A stretch of 15,810 bases of DNA from an uncultured Thermoleophilia bacterium. Lineage in GTDB: Bacteria; Actinomycetota; Thermoleophilia; UBA2241. A program made the translations under genes and the position numbers. Below, piece after piece: positions 6,282-13,398 of this stretch. The DNA lies in the NCBI GenBank assembly GCA_903921965.1, contig CAIXSE010000691.1:1-15810 (forward strand), given 5' to 3'. The notes under the pieces were generated by a model. It was not told the DNA's origin and did no database searches. It worked only from the letters and a program-made list of their open reading frames with translations. Position 1 is the first letter of the stretch, and each line of letters starts with the position of its first letter.

Positions 6282-6887
6282 TCATCTACAGACGACGAGG
6301 ACTGGGCGGCCGGCGAGCCTCAGGGCCTCGTGGGTCACGCTGCCCGAAAGCGACGTTCTGGCCCTGCTGTGGCCGTGTGTCCCCAGCACGATCAGGTCGA
6401 CGTGCGTGCGTGCGGCCACCTGAGAGATGCGACGGGCGATCTGGCCGGGTGGTGCCACGCAGATGGTTCCGTGCGCCGCGAGCCCCCGCATGCGGAGTTG
6501 CTCGAGTGCCCACCTCACGACATCCTCGGATTCGCCCGGGTCCTCGCACCTGTGACCAGGACCCACTTCCCGCACGTGGAACACGTTCACCTCTCCGCCA
6601 CACGCCTCAGCGATGGCCCCTGCGGCCTCGACGGCGGCTGCAGCGAGCTCGGATCTGTCGAGGGCGAGCAGAAGACGGAGTGGTCCCTTGAGCTCCACGT
6701 GGCTCTCGTCGCGGTCGTGCCTGGCGATCCGCTCCAGTTCCCCGTCCATCTGCCGGAGTTGCCTGGTCAGTGCCTTGACCCGCTTCCGGAGACGCGGGGA
6801 GCAGGCGACCTCCCGCTGGAGCTCTGGGTCGACGGGCAGCCCGAGCGCAAGGTCGAGGAGGGCTCCATCATCTACGCCGGCGTCCAT
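6282..6887 (-). CDS. Universal stress protein (UspA domain) with N-terminal extension
   Basis: The C-terminal 134 residues form a UspA domain. It starts at PLRLLLALDRSELA and ends with VDLIVLGTHGHSR and the strand GRPVLVVCR. The nucleotide-binding signature G-2x-G-9x-G-S is complete (Gly169, Gly172, Gly182-Ser183), so ATP binding is likely. The first 67 residues are unusual: a charged helical region (LRKRVKALTRQLRQMDGELERI) that could be a dimerisation or regulatory module. The start ATG lies one base after the DUF1638 stop, so the two genes form an operon with coupled translation. It converges on the second vapC with 44 bases between. Confidence 0.9.
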   Translation of the reverse strand: MDAGVDDGALLDLALGLPVDPELQREVACSPRLRKRVKALTRQLRQMDGELERIARHDRDESHVELKGPLRLLLALDRSELAAAAVEAAGAIAEACGGEVNVFHVREVGPGHRCEDPGESEDVVRWALEQLRMRGLAAHGTICVAPPGQIARRISQVAARTHVDLIVLGTHGHSRARTSLSGSVTHEALRLAGRPVLVVCR

Positions 6888-6888
6888 G

Positions 6889-7626
6889 TCAGGAGTGCGC
6901 GGCCAACGGGCAGCTCAGGCAGCCGGACCCGATCTGGTTCGGATCGGTCTCGGGCGCCGGCTCAAGGCCCTCGAGCGCCCAGAAGAGCTCCTCAGCAAGG
7001 ACCTGGCCGGGCTCGACGACGAGGAACTCGCCATCGTGCGGGCCGCGGACCAGCTTCTCGAGCAGACGGAGCGAGCCGCGCAGGCGGGCGACCGGCAGGT
7101 CGTAGAAGTCGGACACCGTCTGCACGTATGACTCGCACATCTCCAGGTCATAGGTGCCGGTGTCGATGATGGCGACGCGCGTATAGCTCTCGAGCATCAT
7201 GTGCGCGGCCACGCGGGCCTTCTCCTCGCCGACGCGCGGGATCATCTTGAGGTACTCGCGGTACGGGTCCTCGAGCTCCTCGATCCAGCCACGGGTGTAG
7301 TAGAAGGTCCCGGGGTGGTCCGAGAACTCCCGCGCGTAGGCACGACGCGAGCCGAGGAGCATGGCGATGCAGTCGTCGCACACCGGGAGGACGAGGCGTC
7401 GTGAGCCCGCCTCCAGGCCGACCACCCCGTTCGAGCACCGTCCGTAGCCAAGCAGGATGGTGCTGCCCTCGGGCGTGGCCGCGACCCGCTCCTTCAACGC
7501 CCGCCGGAGCTGGTCCGGCGTGTCGTGCAGGAAGCCGTCGCAGTACTCGGCCTCGATGTCTCCCCGCACGCTCTCGATCTCGTCCCTGATCGTCTTGCAG
7601 GCGATGATCCTCAGATCCGCGTCCAT
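6889..7626 (-). CDS. DUF1638 family protein
   Basis: This 245-residue protein matches DUF1638 (PF07796) in its order of motifs: RIIACKTIRDEIE at the start, FLHDTPDQLRRAL, ILLGYGRCSNGVVGLEAG, VLPVCDDCIAMLLGSR, and GTFYYTRGWIEE later. A VAIIDTGTYDLE segment lies in the second half. The function is not established. Conserved-looking Cys10, Cys29, His34, Cys64, Cys83 and Cys86 suggest metal or cofactor binding, which is my inference. A final GSGCLSCPL adds two more cysteines. I chose ATG 7626 because GAGAGG lies upstream and family similarity starts there; ATG 7671 would add 15 residues. First gene of an operon with the universal stress protein. Confidence 0.85.
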   Translation of the reverse strand: MDADLRIIACKTIRDEIESVRGDIEAEYCDGFLHDTPDQLRRALKERVAATPEGSTILLGYGRCSNGVVGLEAGSRRLVLPVCDDCIAMLLGSRRAYAREFSDHPGTFYYTRGWIEELEDPYREYLKMIPRVGEEKARVAAHMMLESYTRVAIIDTGTYDLEMCESYVQTVSDFYDLPVARLRGSLRLLEKLVRGPHDGEFLVVEPGQVLAEELFWALEGLEPAPETDPNQIGSGCLSCPLAAHS

Positions 7627-7695
7627 GTGGCGCCTCTCGTCGTTCCCAGTGTCGAAGTCCATGTTCGGCAAGCCCGGGAGCGTTGTCGAGAGGAT

Positions 7696-7724
7696 ATTAT
7701 GGGGGTCTATTGATAGTATGCCAT
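7696..7724 (-). promoter_or_regulatory. Probable promoter of the DUF1638-usp operon
   Basis: On the minus strand a -10 element CATAAT (7696-7701) and a -35 element ATGGCA (7719-7724) are separated by 17 bases. They match the sigma-70-type consensus at about 4-5 of 6 positions each. The stretch is markedly A/T-richer than its surroundings. It lies about 70 bases before the chosen ATG. Confidence 0.45.
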
Positions 7725-7771
7725 CAGCATTTCTCCCGTGTATCTTCTAGCTGGTTCCGTCGCAAGAGAAA

Positions 7772-7801
7772 TGATAGGTAGTGATGAGCGGGAACCTATC
7801 A
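7772..7801 (+). promoter_or_regulatory. Inverted repeat just upstream of the LuxR-type gene
   Basis: TGATAGGT (7772-7779) and ACCTATCA (7794-7801) are perfect 8-bp arms 14 bases apart. They end just before the ribosome binding site GGAAGGAG (7806-7813) of the regulator gene. It could be an operator for autoregulation or a leader hairpin in the mRNA. No gene of another kind explains it. Confidence 0.5.
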
Positions 7802-7816
7802 GTGAGGAAGGAGTCC

Positions 7817-9094
7817 ATGGGAACGGTGAGCAACGACCAGCCCTTCCGCGGCGACGACACCACGAGCCTCTCGCGTCTGCAGGCCTTCGTCGATTCCGCC
7901 TTCGACGCCTACTACGACTGGCACCTTCAGACAGGCCTGCTCGAGATCTCGGACCAGCTGGCAAGCCTGCTCGGGGTCGCGCAGGAGGCGCTGCCGCACA
8001 CCTTCGCCGAGTGGCTCGACCACGTGCACCCCGACGACCGCGGCGAGACGCTGGTCAAGAACCTCCGGGCGGCGATGGACGGCTCCGACTACGTCGGCGA
8101 GTACCGCTTGCGCCGCGGTGACGGCACGTACATGCACGTGCGCGACCGCGGCATCATCCTCAGGGACGGGCAGGGTCACGCCGCGCACATGGTCGGGGCC
8201 TTCAGCGACGTGTCGCGTGAACGCGAGGCGGAGCTGGTGCTGCGTGAGCAGGCCGAGCTGTACACGACGCTGTTCGAGAACGCCGTGAACCCGGCATTCC
8301 ACATCGCCACCGACGGACGCTTCCTCGACGCCAATCAGGCCGGGCTCGCGCTGCTCGAGACGGGCAAGGCGGAGCTCCTGGAGCGCGACGTCGGCTCGCT
8401 GTGGGGCGACGAGGCCCTGGCTGCGGTACATGCGTCGTTCGAGGCGGGGGAGGGGGCGGCGATCTCAGTGGAGCTGGAGCTGATGGCCGGAGCCGAGCGC
8501 AAGACACTGGCCGTCACCCTGGTCCCCTGCCGTTTCCACGCTGAGCGTACCTGTTTCGCCCTGTGCACCGACGTGACGGAGCACCTCACACTGCGCCGGG
8601 CGCTGGAGCGCTCCGAGGATCTGCTGCGCGGCCAGGCCGCGAGCCTCGAGGACGCAAACGCCGCCTTGCGCGTGATCCTCGACCAGCGCAGCCGGGACCG
8701 CGATGAGCTGTCGCACGCCGTCCGCGACACCATCGAGAGTGTGGTGCTGCCCCTGCTGGCGCGCCTCGCGCCTCACCTGGCGACTCCCGAGCAGGTGTGT
8801 CTGGACGCGGCCGTGCGTAGTCTGCTCGAGCTCGCGAGGCCGGGTGTGACTCCGGGCGCCCTGACGGAGGGCGAGCAGCACCTCACGCTGCGCGAGCGCG
8901 AGATCGCCAACCTGATCAGGATGGGCAGGACCTCCGCCGAGATCGCCGAGGCGCTGTACATCTCTCCGGCCACGGTCGCCCATCATCGCAAGAACCTGCG
9001 CAGGAAGCTCGGGCTGCCTCCGCGAGGTGCGAGACTGGCGTCGGTCCTCGCCGGGCATGTCTCCCTGCCCATCTCGGACGCCGAGCGACCCTGA
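7817..9094 (+). CDS. PAS-PAS-LuxR transcriptional regulator
   Basis: This 425-residue cytoplasmic regulator has two PAS sensor domains and a C-terminal DNA-binding domain. PAS 1 (about 24-136) carries HVHPDDRGE and YRLRRGDGTYMHVRDRG, typical of the PAS_3 fold. PAS 2 spans about 147-256 and opens with AELYTTLFENAVNPAFHI. A helical linker, probably a coiled coil (257-300), leads to a LuxR-type HTH at 355-400 (LTLREREIANLIRMG, SAEIAEALYISPATVAHH). There is no receiver domain or kinase, so it is a one-component sensor. Its ligand or cofactor is unknown. ATG 7817 follows GGAAGGAG; a start at 7781 would lie inside the inverted repeat at 7772-7801. It diverges from the DUF1638-usp operon, and control of that operon is possible. 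Confidence 0.92.
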   Translation: MGTVSNDQPFRGDDTTSLSRLQAFVDSAFDAYYDWHLQTGLLEISDQLASLLGVAQEALPHTFAEWLDHVHPDDRGETLVKNLRAAMDGSDYVGEYRLRRGDGTYMHVRDRGIILRDGQGHAAHMVGAFSDVSREREAELVLREQAELYTTLFENAVNPAFHIATDGRFLDANQAGLALLETGKAELLERDVGSLWGDEALAAVHASFEAGEGAAISVELELMAGAERKTLAVTLVPCRFHAERTCFALCTDVTEHLTLRRALERSEDLLRGQAASLEDANAALRVILDQRSRDRDELSHAVRDTIESVVLPLLARLAPHLATPEQVCLDAAVRSLLELARPGVTPGALTEGEQHLTLREREIANLIRMGRTSAEIAEALYISPATVAHHRKNLRRKLGLPPRGARLASVLAGHVSLPISDAERP

Positions 9095-9211
9095 AGGCAC
9101 CCGTCCGGCCTCTGCTCGTGACGTCGGCACTCCCCGATGCGCTCGCGCTGGGGCCGGAAGCACGCACGCGCGCCGTCGCGGCTCCGCGCTCGCGAACATC
9201 CGTTTCCGGCT

Positions 9212-10594
9212 TCAGCCGGCCGGCACATCCACTTCCGCGGGCTGCTGGGCGGCCACGGGCGGGCCTGGCTCCCCGGACGCCTCCGCGATCACAGGCGCGG
9301 CGGCCTTCGCGCCGGCCCGCGCCGGCACCAGGAACAGCATCAGCACCGCCCCGACGACCAGCACGGCCGCGATCACGTACAGCGGCGCCGACGTGTCGGC
9401 GGTCAGCTTCCCGGTCCAGATGGGCAGGTTCGGCCCGACGTAACCCCCGAGGTTGCCGATCGAGTTGACGAGGCCGATGCCGGCCGCCGCGGCGGTACCG
9501 GCCAGGAAGGCCGAAGGAATCGGCCAGAACAGCGGCATCGACCCGATCACGCCGAGCGTCCCCAGTGAGAGGAAGACGATCGCGAGGTACGGGTTCGCGG
9601 CGAACACGCCGCTGAGCACGAGCCCCACGGCGCCGGCGACGACGTTGAAGACGTAGTGCAGCCGCCGTTCTCCCCTGCGGTCCGAGCTGCGGCTGAGGAA
9701 GACCATGCCGGCCACCGCGGCGCCGTAGGGGATCGCGGTGATCAAGCCCACCTCCAGGTAGCCCTTGCCGCCGAAGCCGTCGACGATCGTCGGCAGCCAG
9801 AACGAGATGCTGTACAGGCCGATCATGAGCGTGAAGTAGATCGCGCTCAGCACCCACACCGTCCCGCTCCTGAATGCGTCCGCGAAGCGCGCCTTCGTCT
9901 TGTGCGCCTCCTCCGCCGCCAGGTTCCGTTCCAGCACGTCCTTCTGCTCCGCCGTCAGCCACTTCGCGCCCGCGATGCTGCTGTCCAGGTAGAACAGCAC
10001 CCAGATGCCCACCACGATCGACGGTACGCCCTCGCACAGGAACAGCCACTGCCAGCCGGCCAGGCCGCCGACGCCGTCCAGCACGTCCATGATCACGCCG
10101 CTCATGAGGTTGCCGAGCACGCCCGAGACGGCGATCGCGCTCACGAACCAGGCCGTCCTCGTCGAGCGCAGCCGCGACGGGTACCACAGGGTCAGGTAGA
10201 AGATGATGCCGGGGAAGAAGCCGGCCTCGGCCACGCCCAGAAGGAAGCGCAGCACGTAGAACATCAGCTCGCTGTGCACGAACATCGTGAGCGCCGAGAG
10301 CACGCCCCACGAGATCATGATGCGCGCGATCCAGGTGCGAGCGCCGAGCCGCTTGAGCAGCACGTTACTCGGCACCTCGAAGATGAAGTAGCCGATGAAG
10401 AAGATGCCGGCGCCGGCGGCGAAGGCGGCGTCGCTCATGCCCAGGTCCGACGCCATCTGCAGCTTGGCGAAGCCCACGTTGACCCTGTCCATGTACGCGA
10501 GCACGTAGCACAGGAACAGGAACGGGATCAGGCGCCGGTCGACCCTGCGGTACACGCCGGCTTCGAGTGTGGGCGCCTGCGTCGCCTCGGACAC
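9212..10594 (-). CDS. MFS transporter, anion:cation symporter (ACS) type
   Basis: This 460-residue inner-membrane transporter has about 12 hydrophobic segments, arranged in two halves around a charged central loop (LTAEQKDVLERNLAAEEAHK). ACS-family signatures include FLCYVLAYMDRVNVGFAKLQM near the N-terminus, FFIGYFIFEVPSNVLL, and LGVAEAGFFPGIIFYLTLWY, all characteristic of tartrate, phthalate and hydroxyphenylacetate permeases. The likely role is proton- or cation-coupled uptake of an organic acid; substrate cannot be fixed. The GTG 10594 start has AAGGGAG upstream. The last 30 residues are an Ala/Pro-rich cytoplasmic tail. No catabolic genes lie beside it. Confidence 0.93.
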   Translation of the reverse strand: MSEATQAPTLEAGVYRRVDRRLIPFLFLCYVLAYMDRVNVGFAKLQMASDLGMSDAAFAAGAGIFFIGYFIFEVPSNVLLKRLGARTWIARIMISWGVLSALTMFVHSELMFYVLRFLLGVAEAGFFPGIIFYLTLWYPSRLRSTRTAWFVSAIAVSGVLGNLMSGVIMDVLDGVGGLAGWQWLFLCEGVPSIVVGIWVLFYLDSSIAGAKWLTAEQKDVLERNLAAEEAHKTKARFADAFRSGTVWVLSAIYFTLMIGLYSISFWLPTIVDGFGGKGYLEVGLITAIPYGAAVAGMVFLSRSSDRRGERRLHYVFNVVAGAVGLVLSGVFAANPYLAIVFLSLGTLGVIGSMPLFWPIPSAFLAGTAAAAGIGLVNSIGNLGGYVGPNLPIWTGKLTADTSAPLYVIAAVLVVGAVLMLFLVPARAGAKAAAPVIAEASGEPGPPVAAQQPAEVDVPAG

Positions 10595-10743
10595 GCGGCG
10601 GCTCCCTTCGGGCGGTGGACGGTGGACTCTGGGGTCCTATCGGCCGCGCCGCGGCGGGACTTCACTCGCGGCGCAGCCCGCCTGGTCGCACGGCAGACCG
10701 ACACCCCTCGCGTCCGCGACGGAGGTCGCCGTCCGGCACGCGA

Positions 10744-10788
10744 ACGTCCACCGGCGCACGCGATCGTCACTCTGGCTGCCGGCGCACC
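10744..10788 (+). repeat. Dispersed TA-associated repeat, copy 4
   Basis: The left block ACGTCCACC is at 10744-10752. ATCGTCACTCT is at 10763-10773, 19 bases later, within GATCGTCACTCTGGC shared exactly with copy 2. The tail CCGGCGC is at 10779-10785. It lies 101 bases upstream of the higB start, in the same orientation. The rest of the gap from 10595 shows no gene. Confidence 0.7.
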
Positions 10789-10827
10789 GAGCGGGCAGCA
10801 TCGAGGCGTGGCCAGTCGTTTACACAC

Positions 10828-10856
10828 TTGCACGGATACCGTGTATCCATTAGCCT
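10828..10856 (+). promoter_or_regulatory. higBA promoter and operator, probably leaderless
   Basis: A perfect palindrome GGATAC-CGT-GTATCC (10834-10848) fills the spacer between a possible -35 TTGCAC (10828-10833) and a possible -10 TAGCCT (10851-10856). The start codon GTG is at 10864 with no ribosome binding site. The transcript would therefore begin at or next to the start codon, as is common in actinobacteria. A better -35 match, TTTACA, is at 10819-10824. The palindrome is certain and promoter assignment is inference. Confidence 0.5.
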
Positions 10857-10863
10857 CACTACG

Positions 10864-11154
10864 GTGATCGCCTCGTTCGGCGACAGGGGGACTGAGGACC
10901 TGTTCCGTGCACGGCGTTCTGCGCGTGTCTGGCGATATCCGCCAGCGGTGGCGGCGGCCGCGGTGCTCAAGTTGGACATGCTGTCCGCCGCGGTCGCGCT
11001 TCGGGACCTGCGGGCACCTCCCGGCAACCGGCTGGAGGCGTTGAAGGGCGCCCGGCGAGGATGGCACTCGATCCGCGTCAACGACCAGTGGCGGCTCGTG
11101 TTCCGCTGGACCGACGGCGACTGCCACGAGGTGCGGCTGACCGACTATCACTGA
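10864..11154 (+). CDS. higB: HigB toxin, RelE-fold ribosome-dependent mRNase
   Basis: This 96-residue toxin matches the HigB/plasmid killer family in length and order: IASFGDRGTEDLFRARRSAR at the start, LKLDMLSAAVALRDLRAPPG in the middle, and the core strands GWHSIRVNDQWRLVFRW and CHEVRLTDYH at the end. The RVNDQWRLVF segment and the final LTDYH are diagnostic. The product should cut mRNA on the ribosome. The frame is open upstream, but GTG 10864 fits the family start exactly and lies right after the promoter-like region. HigA follows after 12 bases. Confidence 0.93.
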   Translation: MIASFGDRGTEDLFRARRSARVWRYPPAVAAAAVLKLDMLSAAVALRDLRAPPGNRLEALKGARRGWHSIRVNDQWRLVFRWTDGDCHEVRLTDYH

Positions 11155-11166
11155 GAGGAGAGGTGC

Positions 11167-11457
11167 GTGCAGCTTCCCGACGATCGCATTCCGACACATC
11201 CCGGGGAGATCTTGAGCAAGGAGTTCCTCGCGCCGCTCGGCATCACACAGGTGGCGCTCGCCGCGCACATCGGCGTGCCGGTGCAGCGTGTGAACGAGCT
11301 GGTCCGCGGCAAACGCGGTGTGACCGCTGAGACGGCGTGGCTGCTCGCCCAGGCCTTCGACACTACGCCGGACTTCTGGATGAACCTCCAGGCGGCGCAC
11401 GATCTCGCGAGGGCGCGGCCGGACAGGGTGATCCCGCCGCTGCGGTCTGCCGGCTGA
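11167..11457 (+). CDS. higA: HigA antitoxin, XRE-family
   Basis: This 96-residue antitoxin starts PDDRIPTHPGEILSKEFL, the typical HigA opening. An HTH follows (ITQVALAAHIGVPVQRVNEL) and then RGKRGVTAETAWLLAQAFDT and TPDFWMNLQAAHDL. All are family hallmarks. GTG 11167 is preceded by GGAGAGG. In this module type the antitoxin gene lies second, and HigA dimers bind the operon's palindrome (here 10834-10848). Both partners look intact. Confidence 0.95.
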   Translation: MQLPDDRIPTHPGEILSKEFLAPLGITQVALAAHIGVPVQRVNELVRGKRGVTAETAWLLAQAFDTTPDFWMNLQAAHDLARARPDRVIPPLRSAG

Positions 11458-11691
11458 GTCGCCCGCCCGTCTCGGCCGCCCGAGCCTGCGCGCGTCGCGA
11501 CTGGTGGCGGTGGACGACTCCCTCCACCCTCCTCGCCGCGTGACGCCTGCGAGGTGCCCACGAGTCTCGCAGGTCCTCGCTCTGCGTACCGGCCGGGGCG
11601 CGCGCCGCCTGCGGCCCGGGGGTTTCCCGGCGGCACCGGAGCGGGTAGGACGAGCCTACGAAGCGTTCCCGGCCGCCACTCTGGAGGGATC

Positions 11692-11754
11692 ATGGCCAAG
11701 AAGAAGGGCAAGAAGAAGGACAAGAAGAGCAAGAAGAAGGGCAAGAAGAAGTAA
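11692..11754 (+). CDS. Lysine-rich microprotein (20 aa)
   Basis: An ATG at 11692 with GGAGGGATC directly before it opens a 20-codon frame, MAKKKGKKKDKKSKKKGKKK. Fourteen of the twenty residues are Lys, all encoded by AAG, in units of two or three Lys followed by Gly, Asp or Ser. The strong ribosome binding site, clean stop at 11752 and following hairpin make it look like a real unit, not chance sequence. Such a peptide would bind nucleic acid, acidic protein or membranes; no function is known to me. It sits 193 bases upstream of the radical SAM gene, so it could belong to the RiPP locus or stand alone. Confidence 0.55.
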   Translation: MAKKKGKKKDKKSKKKGKKK

Positions 11755-11774
11755 GACGCCTCGGCGTTTGCGGG

Positions 11775-11814
11775 GGGCCCCGGCGGGGCGGCTTGAGCCG
11801 CTTCTCCGGGGCCC
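11775..11814 (+). terminator. Long two-part hairpin after the lysine-rich ORF
   Basis: Outer arms GGGCCCCGG (11775-11783) and CCGGGGCCC (11806-11814) are perfect. The inner arms GCGGC/GCCGC close a TTGA loop (11788-11801). Stability would be very high. No U-tract follows, so it may be a terminator of the GC-rich type or an attenuating structure before the radical SAM gene. Confidence 0.55.
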
Positions 11815-11946
11815 TCTCACGTACGCCCCTCCACGCGGCGCGCGGCGCGTCTTCGGTTTCACTCCCCCGCCGCCGATACATGCGGTACCGAGTGGCCGCC
11901 GTCCGTCCGTCCAACGTGGGGGTGCATCCTGGCTCGACGCTACGCA

Positions 11947-13374
11947 GTGCTGGCGCCCGACTGGCAGCTCCGCGGCTACGCAGATGTGCCCGCGATGCTG
12001 CTCGACTGGCGCTCCGGCGAGGCCGTCGCGCTCTCGAGCACGGGCGGCTACGTGGCACGCTCGTGCGACGGCCTCATGGACTTCACCTCGCCGTTCTTCC
12101 TGCGCACGCACGTCGCGACCCTCGACACGATGATCGAGCGCGGTATGGCCGTCGAGTGCGAGCGGGGGACGCCGCTCGACCCGCGCCAGGCGATGCGCAC
12201 CGCGCCCAACCGGCGCATCGGCATGCTCAACTGGTTCGTCACGGGGCGCTGCAACCAGCGCTGCAGGCACTGCTACATGGACGCGCCGTCGGCCCGCTAC
12301 GGTGAGCTGCCCACGGCCGACATGCTCCGCCTGATCGACCAGTTCGAGGCCGCGAACGTGCAGCGCGTCAACCTCACCGGCGGCGAGTGCCTGCTGCGTG
12401 CCGACATCTGGGAGCTCATCGCCGAGCTGACTGCCCGCCGCATCGCCGTGCACCAGCTGTCCACCAACGGCCTGCTGCTGGACGACGCCGCGCTGGCGCG
12501 CCTGCGCGACCTCGGCGTCGACCCGATCATCCACCTGAGTTTCGACGGCGCCGGCACGCACGACGGCATGCGCGGCATGCCGGCGGACGAAGACCGGGCG
12601 CTGGACACGATCGGGCGGACCGCCGCGGCCGGCTTTCGCACGGCGGTCTCCAGCAGCCTCGACGCCGGCACGCGCGAAGGCGTGCTGCGCAGCTTCGCGC
12701 TCCTCGCCGAGGCGGGGGTGCATACGTGGCACGTCAACGCGCCCATGGCGCTCGGCTGCTTCGCCGGCTCGTCGACGGCGCTGCCGCCGGCCGAGAGCTT
12801 CGCCGTCTGCGAGGCGCTGCTCCGCACCTGGGCCGGCGCCGGACGGCCGTTCGTGCTGACGCTGAACGGCCTGTTCACCGGCATGCCCGGCGCAGGTGTG
12901 CCGGGCGCCGGGCCCGAGACGGACGCCGGCGCGGACGCCGCGCGCACCCCCGAGTCGCCCGACGGGCCCGCGCGCGGGTTCTCCACGGACGGCCTGCACT
13001 GCGCGTACCTGCTGGAGGGCACCGCCAACGTGCTGCCCGACGCCACGCTCATGCCGTGTCCCAAGCTCATCGACACGCCCCTGCATGAGGCCATGCCCTC
13101 GCTGCTGGAGGTGAGCCTCAGCGAGGCGTGGGAGGACCCTGCGCTGCACGCGCTGCTCGGCCTGATGAAGGCCGAGGTGCTGGCGCACAACCCGGAGTGC
13201 GCCGCCTGCTCGCAGTACGCCGAGTGCGGCGCAGGCTGCTGGGCAGTGGCGTGGGCGGCCACCGGGGACCGGCTCGGCCGCGACCCGGAAGCCTGTGAGA
13301 CCACGAAGCTCGGGTTCCGGCGGCGGCTGGCCGCAGTGGCCGCCGCGCACCCGTCGACGTTCGACGATGTCTGA
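11947..13374 (+). CDS. Radical SAM/SPASM RiPP maturase
   Basis: This 475-residue enzyme should modify the Nif11-leader peptides encoded just downstream. The radical SAM cluster motif CNQRCRHC (Cys102, Cys106, Cys109) and LTGGE (143-147) are intact. The C-terminal SPASM pattern is complete: Cys352 and Cys371, then Cys418, 421, 427 and 431 in CX2CX5CX3C, then Cys450. Two auxiliary iron-sulfur clusters are therefore likely, as in thioether- or C-C-forming maturases. The first 90 residues may be a peptide-recognition region. A Gly/Pro/Asp-rich insert (314-345) separates the two halves. GTG 11947 has no ribosome binding site; an in-frame CTG at 11929 after GGGGG would add MARRYA and may be the true start. 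The bond formed cannot be deduced. Confidence 0.92.
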   Translation: MLAPDWQLRGYADVPAMLLDWRSGEAVALSSTGGYVARSCDGLMDFTSPFFLRTHVATLDTMIERGMAVECERGTPLDPRQAMRTAPNRRIGMLNWFVTGRCNQRCRHCYMDAPSARYGELPTADMLRLIDQFEAANVQRVNLTGGECLLRADIWELIAELTARRIAVHQLSTNGLLLDDAALARLRDLGVDPIIHLSFDGAGTHDGMRGMPADEDRALDTIGRTAAAGFRTAVSSSLDAGTREGVLRSFALLAEAGVHTWHVNAPMALGCFAGSSTALPPAESFAVCEALLRTWAGAGRPFVLTLNGLFTGMPGAGVPGAGPETDAGADAARTPESPDGPARGFSTDGLHCAYLLEGTANVLPDATLMPCPKLIDTPLHEAMPSLLEVSLSEAWEDPALHALLGLMKAEVLAHNPECAACSQYAECGAGCWAVAWAATGDRLGRDPEACETTKLGFRRRLAAVAAAHPSTFDDV

Positions 13375-13398
13375 GGCTGGAGGAGGAAAGGAGGACGG

